In this document: positions 52,810 to 63,095 of the stretch, one piece after another
How positions within the stretch are numbered: position 1 is the first letter of the stretch
Layout: each line of letters opens with the position of its first letter
DNA from: Lichenicola sp964247755
GTDB lineage: Bacteria > Pseudomonadota > Alphaproteobacteria > Acetobacterales > Acetobacteraceae
DNA length: 64,000 nucleotides
Reading direction: 5' to 3'
NCBI GenBank assembly: GCA_964247755.1
Contig: CAXTVX010000005.1
Span: 1 to 64,000, forward strand
Translations under genes and position numbers: made by a program
Notes under the pieces: model-generated
Told to the model about the DNA's origin: nothing
What the model saw: only the letters and a program-made list of their open reading frames with translations
Databases searched by the model: none

Positions 52810-54216
52810 TCAGGGGGAAGCGGGCTTGGCGTCCGCCACCCGCAGCGGCACGCCCTCGAACAGCGCCTGGCCGATGTAGCGGTCCGGGCCGCCGGTCCCG
52901 GGCGGGATCGCGAACAGGCCGCCGCCGACATGGGTCGCGTACTGGTTCAACAGGTCGACCCTGGACATCTTCTCGAAGATGCGAACGAAGCCCTCGCGCG
53001 GGTCGCGCTGGTAGCAGACGAAGAACAGCCCGGCATCGTATTCCAGCCCCTGGTGCCAGGGCGGCCAGCGCTCGGCGACGAAGTTCAGCCCGTCGTTGTA
53101 GGAGTACGACCGGCGCAGGATCTGCGCGCCGCCGTTGCTGGCGGCAGAGGCCAGCCGGACATGGGCGTTCTCGTCGATCACCGGGTTGCCGTCGTGGTCG
53201 ACCGCGTCGAGGTCGAGCGGGTCGAACTCGCCGCCGCCGGTCAGCGGCGCGCCGGTCTGCTTTGAGCGGCCGAACACCTGCTCCTGGAACGACAGCGCGG
53301 TGCGGTCCCAGTGCTCCAGGGCGATGCGGATCCGGCGCGCCACCAGGTAGCTGCCGTTGCGCATCCAGTCCCCGTCGCCGCCATCGACCCACACCACCTC
53401 GTCCGCGGTGCCGGCCACATAGCGCTTGCCGCCGGCGACCGCGCTGGCCTGGTCCGGCCGGCGCGAGATCGGGTTCTGGGTGCCGTCCTTGAAGCCCAGG
53501 AGGTTGCGCGGCGTGTCCTCGGCGGCGAACTGGGCGCTGTAGCCGTTCTGGATCCAGCGCAGCTGCGCCACCCCGTCCGCGATCCGCGCCAGCTGGCGCA
53601 CTGCGTGGAACGCCACCTGCGGGTCGTCGGCGCAGGCCTGCACCGACAGGTCGCCGCCGGTGCCGGCCGGCATGAGCTGGTCGCCGTTGAACCGCGGCAG
53701 GTCGACCAGCGCCGCCGGCCGGCGCGCGCGCAGGCCGTAGCGGTCCTGCCCGTCCTTCTCGAACAAGCCCGCGCCGAAGCCGAAGGTGATCGTGAGCCGG
53801 GCCGGGCCCAGTCCCACCGCCTCGCCGCTGTCGACCGGTGCGCGGTCCGGATTGCCGTCGGTCGCCGCCGCGGTCTGGCCGCGCGTCATCCGGCGTGCCG
53901 CCTCGGTCCAGGACCGCATCAGCCGCGCCACCGACGGCCCGTCGGCGGTGACCAGGTCGAAGGCGACGAAGCAGGTGTGGTTCTGCAGCGGCGTCAGGAT
54001 GCCGGCCTGGTGCGGCCCGTCGAACGATTCCGGCACCGCCCGCGACAACCCCTGGCTGCCGACGGACACACCCTTGGCCTGCGGCAGCGACACCGCCGCC
54101 CGCGCGCCGGAGAACGGGCACATGGCGCCCGCCACGGCCAGGCCGCCGGCTCCCCTCAGGAAGCCGCGTCGCGCCTGGACCGTGCTGTCCGTCGGGTCGG
54201 TCTGGTCGTCGGGCAA
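52810..54216 (-). CDS. efeB: Tat-exported DyP-type peroxidase (EfeB-like)
   Basis: A 468-residue protein. ARRGFLRGAGGLAVAGAM at residues about 16-33 is a twin-arginine signal. The DyP fold shows GFKDGTQNP (catalytic Asp), the proximal heme His in DENAHVRLAS and the distal Arg in GAQILRRSYSYNDG. EfeB-type enzymes work in the periplasm on heme or help oxidise Fe(II) for EfeUO import; no efeU or efeO is beside it here. The start is TTG at 54216 with AAGGA about 11 bases upstream, 24 bases after the propeller gene. An upstream Fur-like box supports iron control. Confidence 0.9.
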   Translation of the reverse strand: MPDDQTDPTDSTVQARRGFLRGAGGLAVAGAMCPFSGARAAVSLPQAKGVSVGSQGLSRAVPESFDGPHQAGILTPLQNHTCFVAFDLVTADGPSVARLMRSWTEAARRMTRGQTAAATDGNPDRAPVDSGEAVGLGPARLTITFGFGAGLFEKDGQDRYGLRARRPAALVDLPRFNGDQLMPAGTGGDLSVQACADDPQVAFHAVRQLARIADGVAQLRWIQNGYSAQFAAEDTPRNLLGFKDGTQNPISRRPDQASAVAGGKRYVAGTADEVVWVDGGDGDWMRNGSYLVARRIRIALEHWDRTALSFQEQVFGRSKQTGAPLTGGGEFDPLDLDAVDHDGNPVIDENAHVRLASAASNGGAQILRRSYSYNDGLNFVAERWPPWHQGLEYDAGLFFVCYQRDPREGFVRIFEKMSRVDLLNQYATHVGGGLFAIPPGTGGPDRYIGQALFEGVPLRVADAKPASP

Positions 54217-54240
54217 CGCTGCGGGTTCCTTGCTCGAGTT

Positions 54241-55362
54241 CTAGTGCGACAGGACGAGCGTGTTCACGTCGTCCTCGACATAATAGAAGCCATTGCCCTT
54301 CGGCGCGACCGCCAGGCCGAACAGGTCGCCGCTGCCGGCCGGCTGCTGCGCCCGGTCGACGTCGATCCACTGCGCCGCGACCTGCCGCCGGGCCAGCGGA
54401 TCGATCTCCACCACCTGGCCGTTCAACGCGTTGGTCACCAAAAGGTGGCCGCCCGGCGCATCTACAAGGGCGAGCGGCCGGTGCAGGAACCCGCCTTCGG
54501 TGATCACGGCGCCAGTGCCGGCACTCGTGGTGCGGGTCAGGGCGTCCGGGATGCTGACGATCCGGTTGCCGATCGCGTCCGACACGAAGATCGAGCCGTC
54601 CGGCCCCAGCGCCACCCCGGTCGGGCCGACGATGAACACGCCCTTGTCCGGCGCCTCGGCAAAGCCGTCCGCCACCACCGTCATGCCGGCGACCTGCGGC
54701 TTCGCTCCGGCCGGGATCCGCAGCTCCATGCGCACCACCGTCGCCCTGGACACCGGGCTCGCGTCGCCGCTCGATGGCGGTGCGCCGACGCCGTAGCCGG
54801 TGTTGCTGAAGAACAGGGTGGCGCTGTCGCCACGGTCGACCACCGCCATGTTGCCCCAGGGCCCGTTGATCTTCGGCCCGCTCCACACGTCCGCGACCCT
54901 GCCCTGGTTGTCGAACACGATCAGGCAGCCGTCGCCCTTGGTCGCGGTGGTGCCATCCTGGCTGGGCAGGGAGCCGACGATCACCCAGCCGCTCCGGAGC
55001 ACCGCCATCGCCGTGGTCAAGCCCACGCCGCCCGGGCAGCGCTCCAGGGTGCGCGGCACCGAGGCGAACAGCGACAAGCCCTGCGCCTGCGGGTCGACCT
55101 GCACGATGGTGGTGCCCAGCCCCTGCAGGTTGCCGGCGTTGTTGAAGTTGCCCACCAGCACGTGGTCCCGCACCAGCCGGCCGCTGCTGACCGGCGACAC
55201 CACCACCGCGTACGGGTTCTGGTCGCCGTTGGCCGGCACCGTCGAGGCGATCGTGGTGCGATGCTTCAGCCCGGCCAGGAACGGCGCGTCCACCGCACCC
55301 GCCGGCAGTGCGGGAAGGCAGAGCAGGATCGCCGTCAGGGAGCGGCGCAGGAGGGAAGTCAT
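54241..55362 (-). CDS. Exported NHL/SMP-30-like beta-propeller protein
   Basis: A 373-residue protein with a signal peptide (SLTAILLCLPALPAGAVDA) and ATG 55362 preceded by GGAG at eight bases. The mature protein has propeller blades such as GPTGVALGPDGSIFVSDAIGNRIVSI, HRPLALVDAPGGHLLVTNALNGQVVEID and DLFGLAVAPKGNGFYYVEDDVNTL. It resembles NHL-repeat or lactonase propellers but I cannot assign a substrate. Gene order porin-propeller-DyP peroxidase with short gaps (35 and 24 bases) argues for one operon. Confidence 0.85.
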   Translation of the reverse strand: MTSLLRRSLTAILLCLPALPAGAVDAPFLAGLKHRTTIASTVPANGDQNPYAVVVSPVSSGRLVRDHVLVGNFNNAGNLQGLGTTIVQVDPQAQGLSLFASVPRTLERCPGGVGLTTAMAVLRSGWVIVGSLPSQDGTTATKGDGCLIVFDNQGRVADVWSGPKINGPWGNMAVVDRGDSATLFFSNTGYGVGAPPSSGDASPVSRATVVRMELRIPAGAKPQVAGMTVVADGFAEAPDKGVFIVGPTGVALGPDGSIFVSDAIGNRIVSIPDALTRTTSAGTGAVITEGGFLHRPLALVDAPGGHLLVTNALNGQVVEIDPLARRQVAAQWIDVDRAQQPAGSGDLFGLAVAPKGNGFYYVEDDVNTLVLSH

Positions 55363-55386
55363 CGGGATCTCCAGGAACGCCGAAAC

Positions 55387-55401
55387 GTGAACACTGTTCA
55401 G
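55387..55401. promoter_or_regulatory. GTGAAC-ACT-GTTCAG near-palindrome
   Basis: TGAACA-C-TGTTCA is a perfect 6-bp inverted repeat within it. It covers the porin stop codon and lies 25 bases before the propeller gene start. It matches the GTGAAC-N3-GTTCA pattern seen at 359 and 44462. Confidence 0.4.
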
Positions 55402-56834
55402 AAGACGATGGTGCTGCGCACGCCCAGCACGAGCTCGTTCGCGAGCCGCCGGTCGGGCGCGTCCGGGTTCGCGATGCCGCCGCCGGGATCGAAGGTGTAC
55501 TGCGCATCGGGCTGCACCGTCAGCCAGCCCACCGGGACGTACTGGTATGTCAGCTCCAGGTAGCTTTCCGACGAGCGCAGCGGCGAGTAGGAGCCCGGGT
55601 TCAGGCGGGCCGCGTCCTGATCCGCCTCGAGCGCATGCCGGCCGATCTTGGTGAAGCCGCCGGCGAAGCCCAGCGTGTCGTTGTCCCGCCCCGGCAGCGG
55701 CGCCTTCATCACCAGGCCGAGATTGGCGGCAAAGTCGACCAGGTTGCGATCGCCGGGCGCGCCCATCAGGCGGGTGAACAGGTTGACCGAGCGCGCGCTG
55801 CCTCCGCCCTGCCGCCAGACCATCTGGTCGATCACGCCATAGACGGAATAGTCGTGCCGGCGCGGCACGCCCTGGCCGTCGCTGCCCGGATCCCGCAGCA
55901 GGCCGCCCGTGTCGTCGTAGCGCTGGTCGGGGAACGCGGCGCTGTCGAACCAGGCGCCGATCTTGTAGGCGCCGGGCAGGCCGCCCCCGCCTTGTCCCTG
56001 GCTCCCGCTGCCGCCATTCGAGTTCACGCCCGGGCCGCTGCTCTGGCCGCCGACCACGGTGTCGCCGCCCGACGGCTGGTTGAGCGCGAAGTCGAGCTCG
56101 GCGATGAACAGCGCGCCGGTGCCGAGGTTGAACAGCGCGCCGCTCTTGTCGGCGTCCGTCTGCGGGTCGTCGTTGAACGGGCCGCCGGCCGGGTTGTCGT
56201 CGTAGACGCCGCCGAGCAGGCTGAACGGCCCGGCATTGCCGCGCAGCCTTACGCCGAGCGAGGCCAGCGGGTAGGCCGGACCGCCGGCATACAGGTCATA
56301 GGACGGCAGCGCCGGCCAGCCGAACGCGGTGTTGGCGAACACGCTGGCGCTGGCGCTGCCGATATACTCCTGGTCCAGGCTCTGCTGGCCGACCTTGAGG
56401 TCGACGGCGCCGTCGCGGAACTGCTGGTCGTACCACAGCTCCCACAGCCGGGTGGCGCGGTTCGCCTCGATGCCGCTGATGGTGTCTAGGTCGTCGAGGT
56501 TGTCCTGGCTCAGGCTGCGGCCGTGGATCTGGAACGCGCTCACGTTGAACGTGCCGCCGGACAGGCCGAACGCCCGGCCGAGATCGACGCCCACGCTCAT
56601 CTCGGTGAGCCCGTCATAGTCCGCGCCCTGGTGGATGCCGCCGGTGGGATTGCCGAACACCTCGCTGATCTCGTTCAGGCCGAACGACACCCCGTACTGG
56701 CCGAGCCAAGGCCGAGCCCCCCAGATCGGCCCGAGCAGGTTGCTGCTGGTGGCCTGCGCCAGGGCTGCCTGTGGCAGGCCGATGCCGATCGATCCGGCGG
56801 CGGCCAGGATTCTCAGGCTTGTGCCGATCCGCAA
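55398..56834 (-). CDS. OprB-type carbohydrate porin
   Basis: An outer-membrane beta-barrel of about 478 residues. The chosen TTG at 56834 has GGAG seven bases before it and gives a textbook signal peptide (MRIGTSLRILAAAGSIGIGL, then PQAALA before Gln). In-frame GTG 56852 and ATG 56885 are possible, but the latter lies inside the Fur-like box. The barrel shows OprB motifs: GQYGVSFGLNEISEVFGN, ATRLWELWYDQQF, DLKVGQQSLDQEYIGS, and the C-terminal LANELVLGVRSTIVF ending in Phe, needed for barrel insertion. A Gly/Ser-rich loop (about residues 280-300) looks exposed. It imports small sugars in known cases; here an iron-linked cargo is possible. Confidence 0.9.
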   Translation of the reverse strand: MRIGTSLRILAAAGSIGIGLPQAALAQATSSNLLGPIWGARPWLGQYGVSFGLNEISEVFGNPTGGIHQGADYDGLTEMSVGVDLGRAFGLSGGTFNVSAFQIHGRSLSQDNLDDLDTISGIEANRATRLWELWYDQQFRDGAVDLKVGQQSLDQEYIGSASASVFANTAFGWPALPSYDLYAGGPAYPLASLGVRLRGNAGPFSLLGGVYDDNPAGGPFNDDPQTDADKSGALFNLGTGALFIAELDFALNQPSGGDTVVGGQSSGPGVNSNGGSGSQGQGGGGLPGAYKIGAWFDSAAFPDQRYDDTGGLLRDPGSDGQGVPRRHDYSVYGVIDQMVWRQGGGSARSVNLFTRLMGAPGDRNLVDFAANLGLVMKAPLPGRDNDTLGFAGGFTKIGRHALEADQDAARLNPGSYSPLRSSESYLELTYQYVPVGWLTVQPDAQYTFDPGGGIANPDAPDRRLANELVLGVRSTIVF

Positions 56835-56867
56835 CCGACATCTCCAAGGCACTCGCTCCAGATCGTT

Positions 56868-56885
56868 AATGCAAATCATTCGCAT
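56868..56885. promoter_or_regulatory. Fur-box-like palindrome upstream of the porin operon
   Basis: On the minus strand the core is TGCGAAT-G-ATTTGCA (56884-56870), a 7-1-7 inverted repeat with one mismatch that matches the Fur consensus TGATAAT-N-ATTATCA in its AAT-N-ATT centre. It is an A+T-rich island in very G+C-rich DNA and lies 36 bases before the preferred start codon. Confidence 0.6.
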
Positions 56886-57020
56886 CGGGATCTAGAACCG
56901 GAGGACACCGGTGTCAACCGAGGAAGACGAAACGGCGGCGTTTCGGTCCGGGTCGGTGGTGAAGCCGGTCGACCTCTGGCAACCTCCGGCTTGCGCCCAG
57001 CGGGCGGCAAGGAGCCGGAA

Positions 57021-57239
57021 ATGCCCACCTACACCGTGCACTACTCGAACACCGCCAACAGCCCGCCGATCGGCGATACCCTCAGCGTCGCGGTCGACGG
57101 TCCGGAGGAGGCGACCCGGTTCGCGGAGGAGCACTTCATCACGCCGCCTCACCAGCCGTCGGTCGGCGACATGCGGGGCTACTGCATCTGCGACGAGCAC
57201 AAGCAGATGGTGGTCCCCTGGCGGGAGGGCGGGTCGTGA
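57021..57239 (+). CDS. Small conserved hypothetical protein
   Basis: A 72-residue soluble protein with AAGGAG nine bases before the ATG. It has a mixed alpha/beta look (TYTVHYSNTANSP, DGPEEATRFAEEHF) and two close Cys in YCICDEHKQMVVPW, which could bind metal or form a disulfide. I recognise no family. Divergent from the porin operon; the sulfotransferase frame begins 62 bases further on. Confidence 0.65.
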   Translation: MPTYTVHYSNTANSPPIGDTLSVAVDGPEEATRFAEEHFITPPHQPSVGDMRGYCICDEHKQMVVPWREGGS

Positions 57240-57300
57240 CGTCCCGCCGCCTTCGGGAAGACAAGCGCCGCGCCGGCGGGATCGGCGCGGCCTCGACGTC

Positions 57301-58287
57301 GTGCGGGTCGCGACGAGCGGGGAGCAGGACGAGCGGAACGCGGCCACCGGCGCGGCAGCACGAGCCGGGACGCCGGGTGGCGCTGCCCGTGCCCGGATCC
57401 TGACGACGGCCCGCTCGGATACCTGGGCCGAGCGTCACGCCGAGCTTGCCCGGCTCGCGGAACGCCAGCTGTTCTTCGTCGACGGACAGCCGCGCTCCGG
57501 CACCACCTGGCTGCAGCAGATGCTCGACAGCCACCCCGACGTGTCCTGCCGGGGCGAGGCGCAGTTCCGCGACCACCTGGCGGTGCCGCTCGACCGGGCG
57601 ATGCGGCAGCGGCACCAGGCGCTGCACGAGCGCAACACCACGATCTTCGGTCATACCGGCGGCTATCCGCTGCCCGATCCCGGCGACACGCAGTTCCTGC
57701 TCGGCACCGCGATCCTGACCGCGTTCCGCCAGCAGGCGGCGGCGCGCGAGGTGCGGGCGATCGGCGAGAAGACGCCGGGCAACCTGTTCTTCTTCCCGCA
57801 GCTGCGGGCGCTGTTCCCGCAGGCGAAGCTGATCGGCATCGTCCGCGACCCGCGCGACGTGATCAGCTCGAACTGGCACCGCTTCCAGGACCGGCCGGGG
57901 GCCACCGAGGCGGACCGGATCGCCTTCATCCGGCAGGTGCTGCCGATGGCGGTGCAGTGGATGCGAGCGATGCTCGACGCACGGGAGCGGTTCCCGGAGC
58001 ATTTCCGCCTCGTCAGCTACGAGGCGCTGCACCGGGCGCCGGAGCCGGCGCTGGCGGCGCTGTTCCGGTTCCTGGACGTGCCGGACGGCGCGGAGGTGGT
58101 GGCCGAGTGCATCGCGCGCAACAGCTTCACCGCCCTAGCGGGACGTCCGGCGGGTGTGGCGGAGAACGGTGCCTTCTTCCGCAAGGGAATGCCTGGCGAC
58201 TGGCCGAACACCCTGACGCCGGAGATGAACGACATGGTGCTGCGCGCGCTGGGCTGGAGCTTTCCGCATTTCGGCTGGCAGGCGTGA
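57301..58287 (+). CDS. PAPS-dependent sulfotransferase
   Basis: About 328 residues. FFVDGQPRSGTTWLQQML, near residue 60, is the 5'-phosphosulfate loop, GEKTPGNLFFFPQLRALFPQAKLIGIVRDPRDVISS carries the 3'-phosphate site, and FRKGMPGDWPNTLTPEMNDMV near the end is the GxxGxWK-like substrate/cofactor motif. It would transfer sulfate from PAPS to a hydroxyl, perhaps of a surface glycan or lipid. The GTG at 57301 is the best available start but lacks a clear ribosome site, so the N-terminus is uncertain. Confidence 0.85.
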   Translation: MRVATSGEQDERNAATGAAARAGTPGGAARARILTTARSDTWAERHAELARLAERQLFFVDGQPRSGTTWLQQMLDSHPDVSCRGEAQFRDHLAVPLDRAMRQRHQALHERNTTIFGHTGGYPLPDPGDTQFLLGTAILTAFRQQAAAREVRAIGEKTPGNLFFFPQLRALFPQAKLIGIVRDPRDVISSNWHRFQDRPGATEADRIAFIRQVLPMAVQWMRAMLDARERFPEHFRLVSYEALHRAPEPALAALFRFLDVPDGAEVVAECIARNSFTALAGRPAGVAENGAFFRKGMPGDWPNTLTPEMNDMVLRALGWSFPHFGWQA

Positions 58288-58332
58288 GCAACCGAAGCCG
58301 GTCAGCTGACAACCCATCTTCACGCTGTCATG

Positions 58333-58352
58333 TGTATCTCACATGAGATACA
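58333..58352. promoter_or_regulatory. Operator palindrome of the RelB-YafQ module
   Basis: Arms TGTATCTCA and TGAGATACA, perfect over nine bases each with a CA centre, 32 bases before the antitoxin ATG. RelB/DinJ antitoxins bind such palindromes to repress their own operon, so this is very probably the autoregulatory site. Confidence 0.7.
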
Positions 58353-58384
58353 AGCGGCTTCCAGGGCCGTTGGATGGAGAAGTC

Positions 58385-58648
58385 ATGGGTGCCACGACGA
58401 TGCTGCACGTCCGCGTGGACGACGAGGTCAAGGACCAGGCGGCAAAGGCTTTCAAGCGCATGGGCCTGACGATGTCCGAGGGCTTGCGGGTGTTCCTCCA
58501 TCGGGTTGCAACCGACCAGGCGCTCCCGTTCGCCCTTCAGGTGCCCAACGCGACGATGCGGGCGGCGATGGAAGAGGCGCGCAACATGGACGCCCGCTTC
58601 GGGACGGGTGAGGAGCGGATGGACGACCTTTCTGGCGACTGCCGCTAG
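58385..58648 (+). CDS. relB: RelB/DinJ family antitoxin
   Basis: An 87-residue protein. MLHVRVDDEVKDQAAKAFKRMG is the ribbon-helix-helix DNA-binding start of RelB/DinJ proteins (TMSEGLRVFLHRV second helix); the acidic tail (MEEARNMDARFGTGEERMDDL) should wrap and block the toxin. ATG 58385 has GGAGA six bases upstream; an earlier in-frame ATG at 58343 lies in the operator. Its end overlaps the toxin frame by about 41 bases. Confidence 0.9.
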   Translation: MGATTMLHVRVDDEVKDQAAKAFKRMGLTMSEGLRVFLHRVATDQALPFALQVPNATMRAAMEEARNMDARFGTGEERMDDLSGDCR

Positions 58649-58943
58649 ACGGACCTCCCTGCCCAGGGCGTCGGACTGCACGGGCGAGTTCCGGAAGGAC
58701 TGGGAGCGGCTCACGCGCTCCGGTCGCTACGACATGAACCGCCTCAAGGCGGCCATGCTGCACCTGATCGCGAACGACGGGCCTCTTCCGGCCGAGCGAA
58801 GGGACCACGGGCTTCAGGGCGACTACAGGGAGTGCCACATCGGGGGCGACTTCCTGCTCATCTACAGGTTGAACGATGCCGGCAAGCGGTCGAGCGTCAT
58901 CTTTGTCCGAGCCAGAACCCATTCGGAGCTGTTCAGGGAGTAG
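58608..58943 (+). CDS. yafQ: YafQ-type mRNA interferase toxin
   Basis: About 111 residues from GTG 58608; the start is uncertain because no ATG precedes the domain. The RelE-fold core is clear: FRKDWERLTRSGRYDMNRLKAAMLHLIANDGPLP, RDHGLQGDYRECHIGGDFLLIYRL and VIFVRARTHSELF, with the His, Asp and Phe/His residues placed as in YafQ, which cuts mRNA on the ribosome. It overlaps relB by 41 bases in another frame. A complete toxin-antitoxin pair. Confidence 0.88.
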   Translation: MRSGWTTFLATAARRTSLPRASDCTGEFRKDWERLTRSGRYDMNRLKAAMLHLIANDGPLPAERRDHGLQGDYRECHIGGDFLLIYRLNDAGKRSSVIFVRARTHSELFRE

Positions 58944-59048
58944 GTGGCCGGTCCTGCTCGACCTCGCGTGCCAACGAGTTCGGCGCAAGACTGAAGAGGC
59001 GGCGAGCGGTCTCCCGTCCTGCACGACGTGCCGCGCCGCAGGATCCTC

Positions 59049-61922
<2,874 letters not shown>

Positions 61923-61933
61923 CGCGGCCGCCT

Positions 61934-63091
61934 TCAACGCTTGTAGGTGGGAATGATGAAAGGCAGCGGGCTGACCGTCACCGGGATCATGCGGCCGCGC
62001 AGCTCCGCCATCAGCACGGTGCCGGGCGGCGACGATGCCCGGGCCACGTAGCCCATCGCCACCGGCGCCTGCAGCGTGGGCCCGAACGCGCCGGAGCTGA
62101 CGTGCCCGATCGGCGCGGCGGTGTCCTCCGGCCGGAACAAGGGCGCTCCGGCCCGGAGCGGCGCGCGCCCCTCGGGCCGCAGCCCGACGCGACGGCGGGG
62201 TGCGCCATGGGCCACCTGCTCCAGCACGATCCCGGCGCCGGGAAAGCCGCCGGCGCGTTCGCCGCCGGAGCGGCGGCTCTTCTGGATCGCCCATTCCAGC
62301 GACGCCTCGACCGGCGTGGTGCCCTCGTCCAGATCCGAGCCGTACAGGCAGAGCCCGGCTTCCAGGCGCAGGCTGTCGCGGGCGCCGAGGCCGATCGGCA
62401 GCACGTCCGGCCGGGCGAGCAGCAGGCGCACGACCTCCTCGGCACGGTCCGCCGGCATGCCTATCTCGTAGCCGTCCTCGCCGGTGTAGCCAGAGCGCGA
62501 CACGGTGCACTCCACCTCGCCCAGACGCAGGGTGCGGAAATCCATGAACCGCATCGCCTGTGCCTCCGGCGCCAGCGCCGACAGGGCCACCGCGGCACCG
62601 GGTCCCTGCAGCGCCACCAGCGCCCGGTCCGCCAGGAACTCGACCTCGCACGACTCCTGCAGGTGGCGCTGCAGGTGGAGGAGGTCCGCCAGCTTGCAGC
62701 CGGCGTTCACCACCAGGAACAGCGACCCGCCCTCGTTGGCGACGATCAGGTCGTCCAGGATGCCGCCGTTCTCGTTGGTCAGCAGGGCGTAGCGCTGCCG
62801 GCCCGCGGGCAGGCCGACGATGTCGGTCGGCACCAGCCGCTCCAGCGCCAGTGCCGCATCCGCGACCAGCCCGGAGCGCGGCCGGAGCCGGATCTGGCCC
62901 ATGTGCGACACGTCGAACAGCCCGCAGGCAGCGCGCACGTGCAGGTGCTCGGCCATGATGCCGCGCGGATACTGCAGCGGCATCTCGTAGCCGGCGAACG
63001 GCACCATGCGCCCGCCGAGCTCGCGATGCAGCGCGTGCAGCGGCGTGCGCGCCGCCGCCTCCGGCGTGACCGCGGCGACCTGCTCCGACAC
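61934..63091 (-). CDS. gcvT: Aminomethyltransferase, glycine cleavage T-protein
   Basis: A 385-residue protein from GTG 63091. TPLHALHRELGGRMVPFAGYEMPLQY is the usual start, AACGLFDVSHMGQIRL the folate-binding region with the conserved Asp-Val-Ser, SGYTGEDGYEI the mid motif and LRLEAGLCLYGSDLDEGTTPVEASLEWAI the C-terminal core. It transfers the methylene group to tetrahydrofolate. Four bases separate it from glyA, twelve from gcvP. A run of 13 residues after SRRSGGERAGGFPG is normal linker. Confidence 0.96.
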   Translation of the reverse strand: MSEQVAAVTPEAAARTPLHALHRELGGRMVPFAGYEMPLQYPRGIMAEHLHVRAACGLFDVSHMGQIRLRPRSGLVADAALALERLVPTDIVGLPAGRQRYALLTNENGGILDDLIVANEGGSLFLVVNAGCKLADLLHLQRHLQESCEVEFLADRALVALQGPGAAVALSALAPEAQAMRFMDFRTLRLGEVECTVSRSGYTGEDGYEIGMPADRAEEVVRLLLARPDVLPIGLGARDSLRLEAGLCLYGSDLDEGTTPVEASLEWAIQKSRRSGGERAGGFPGAGIVLEQVAHGAPRRRVGLRPEGRAPLRAGAPLFRPEDTAAPIGHVSSGAFGPTLQAPVAMGYVARASSPPGTVLMAELRGRMIPVTVSPLPFIIPTYKR

Positions 63092-63095
63092 CGGA

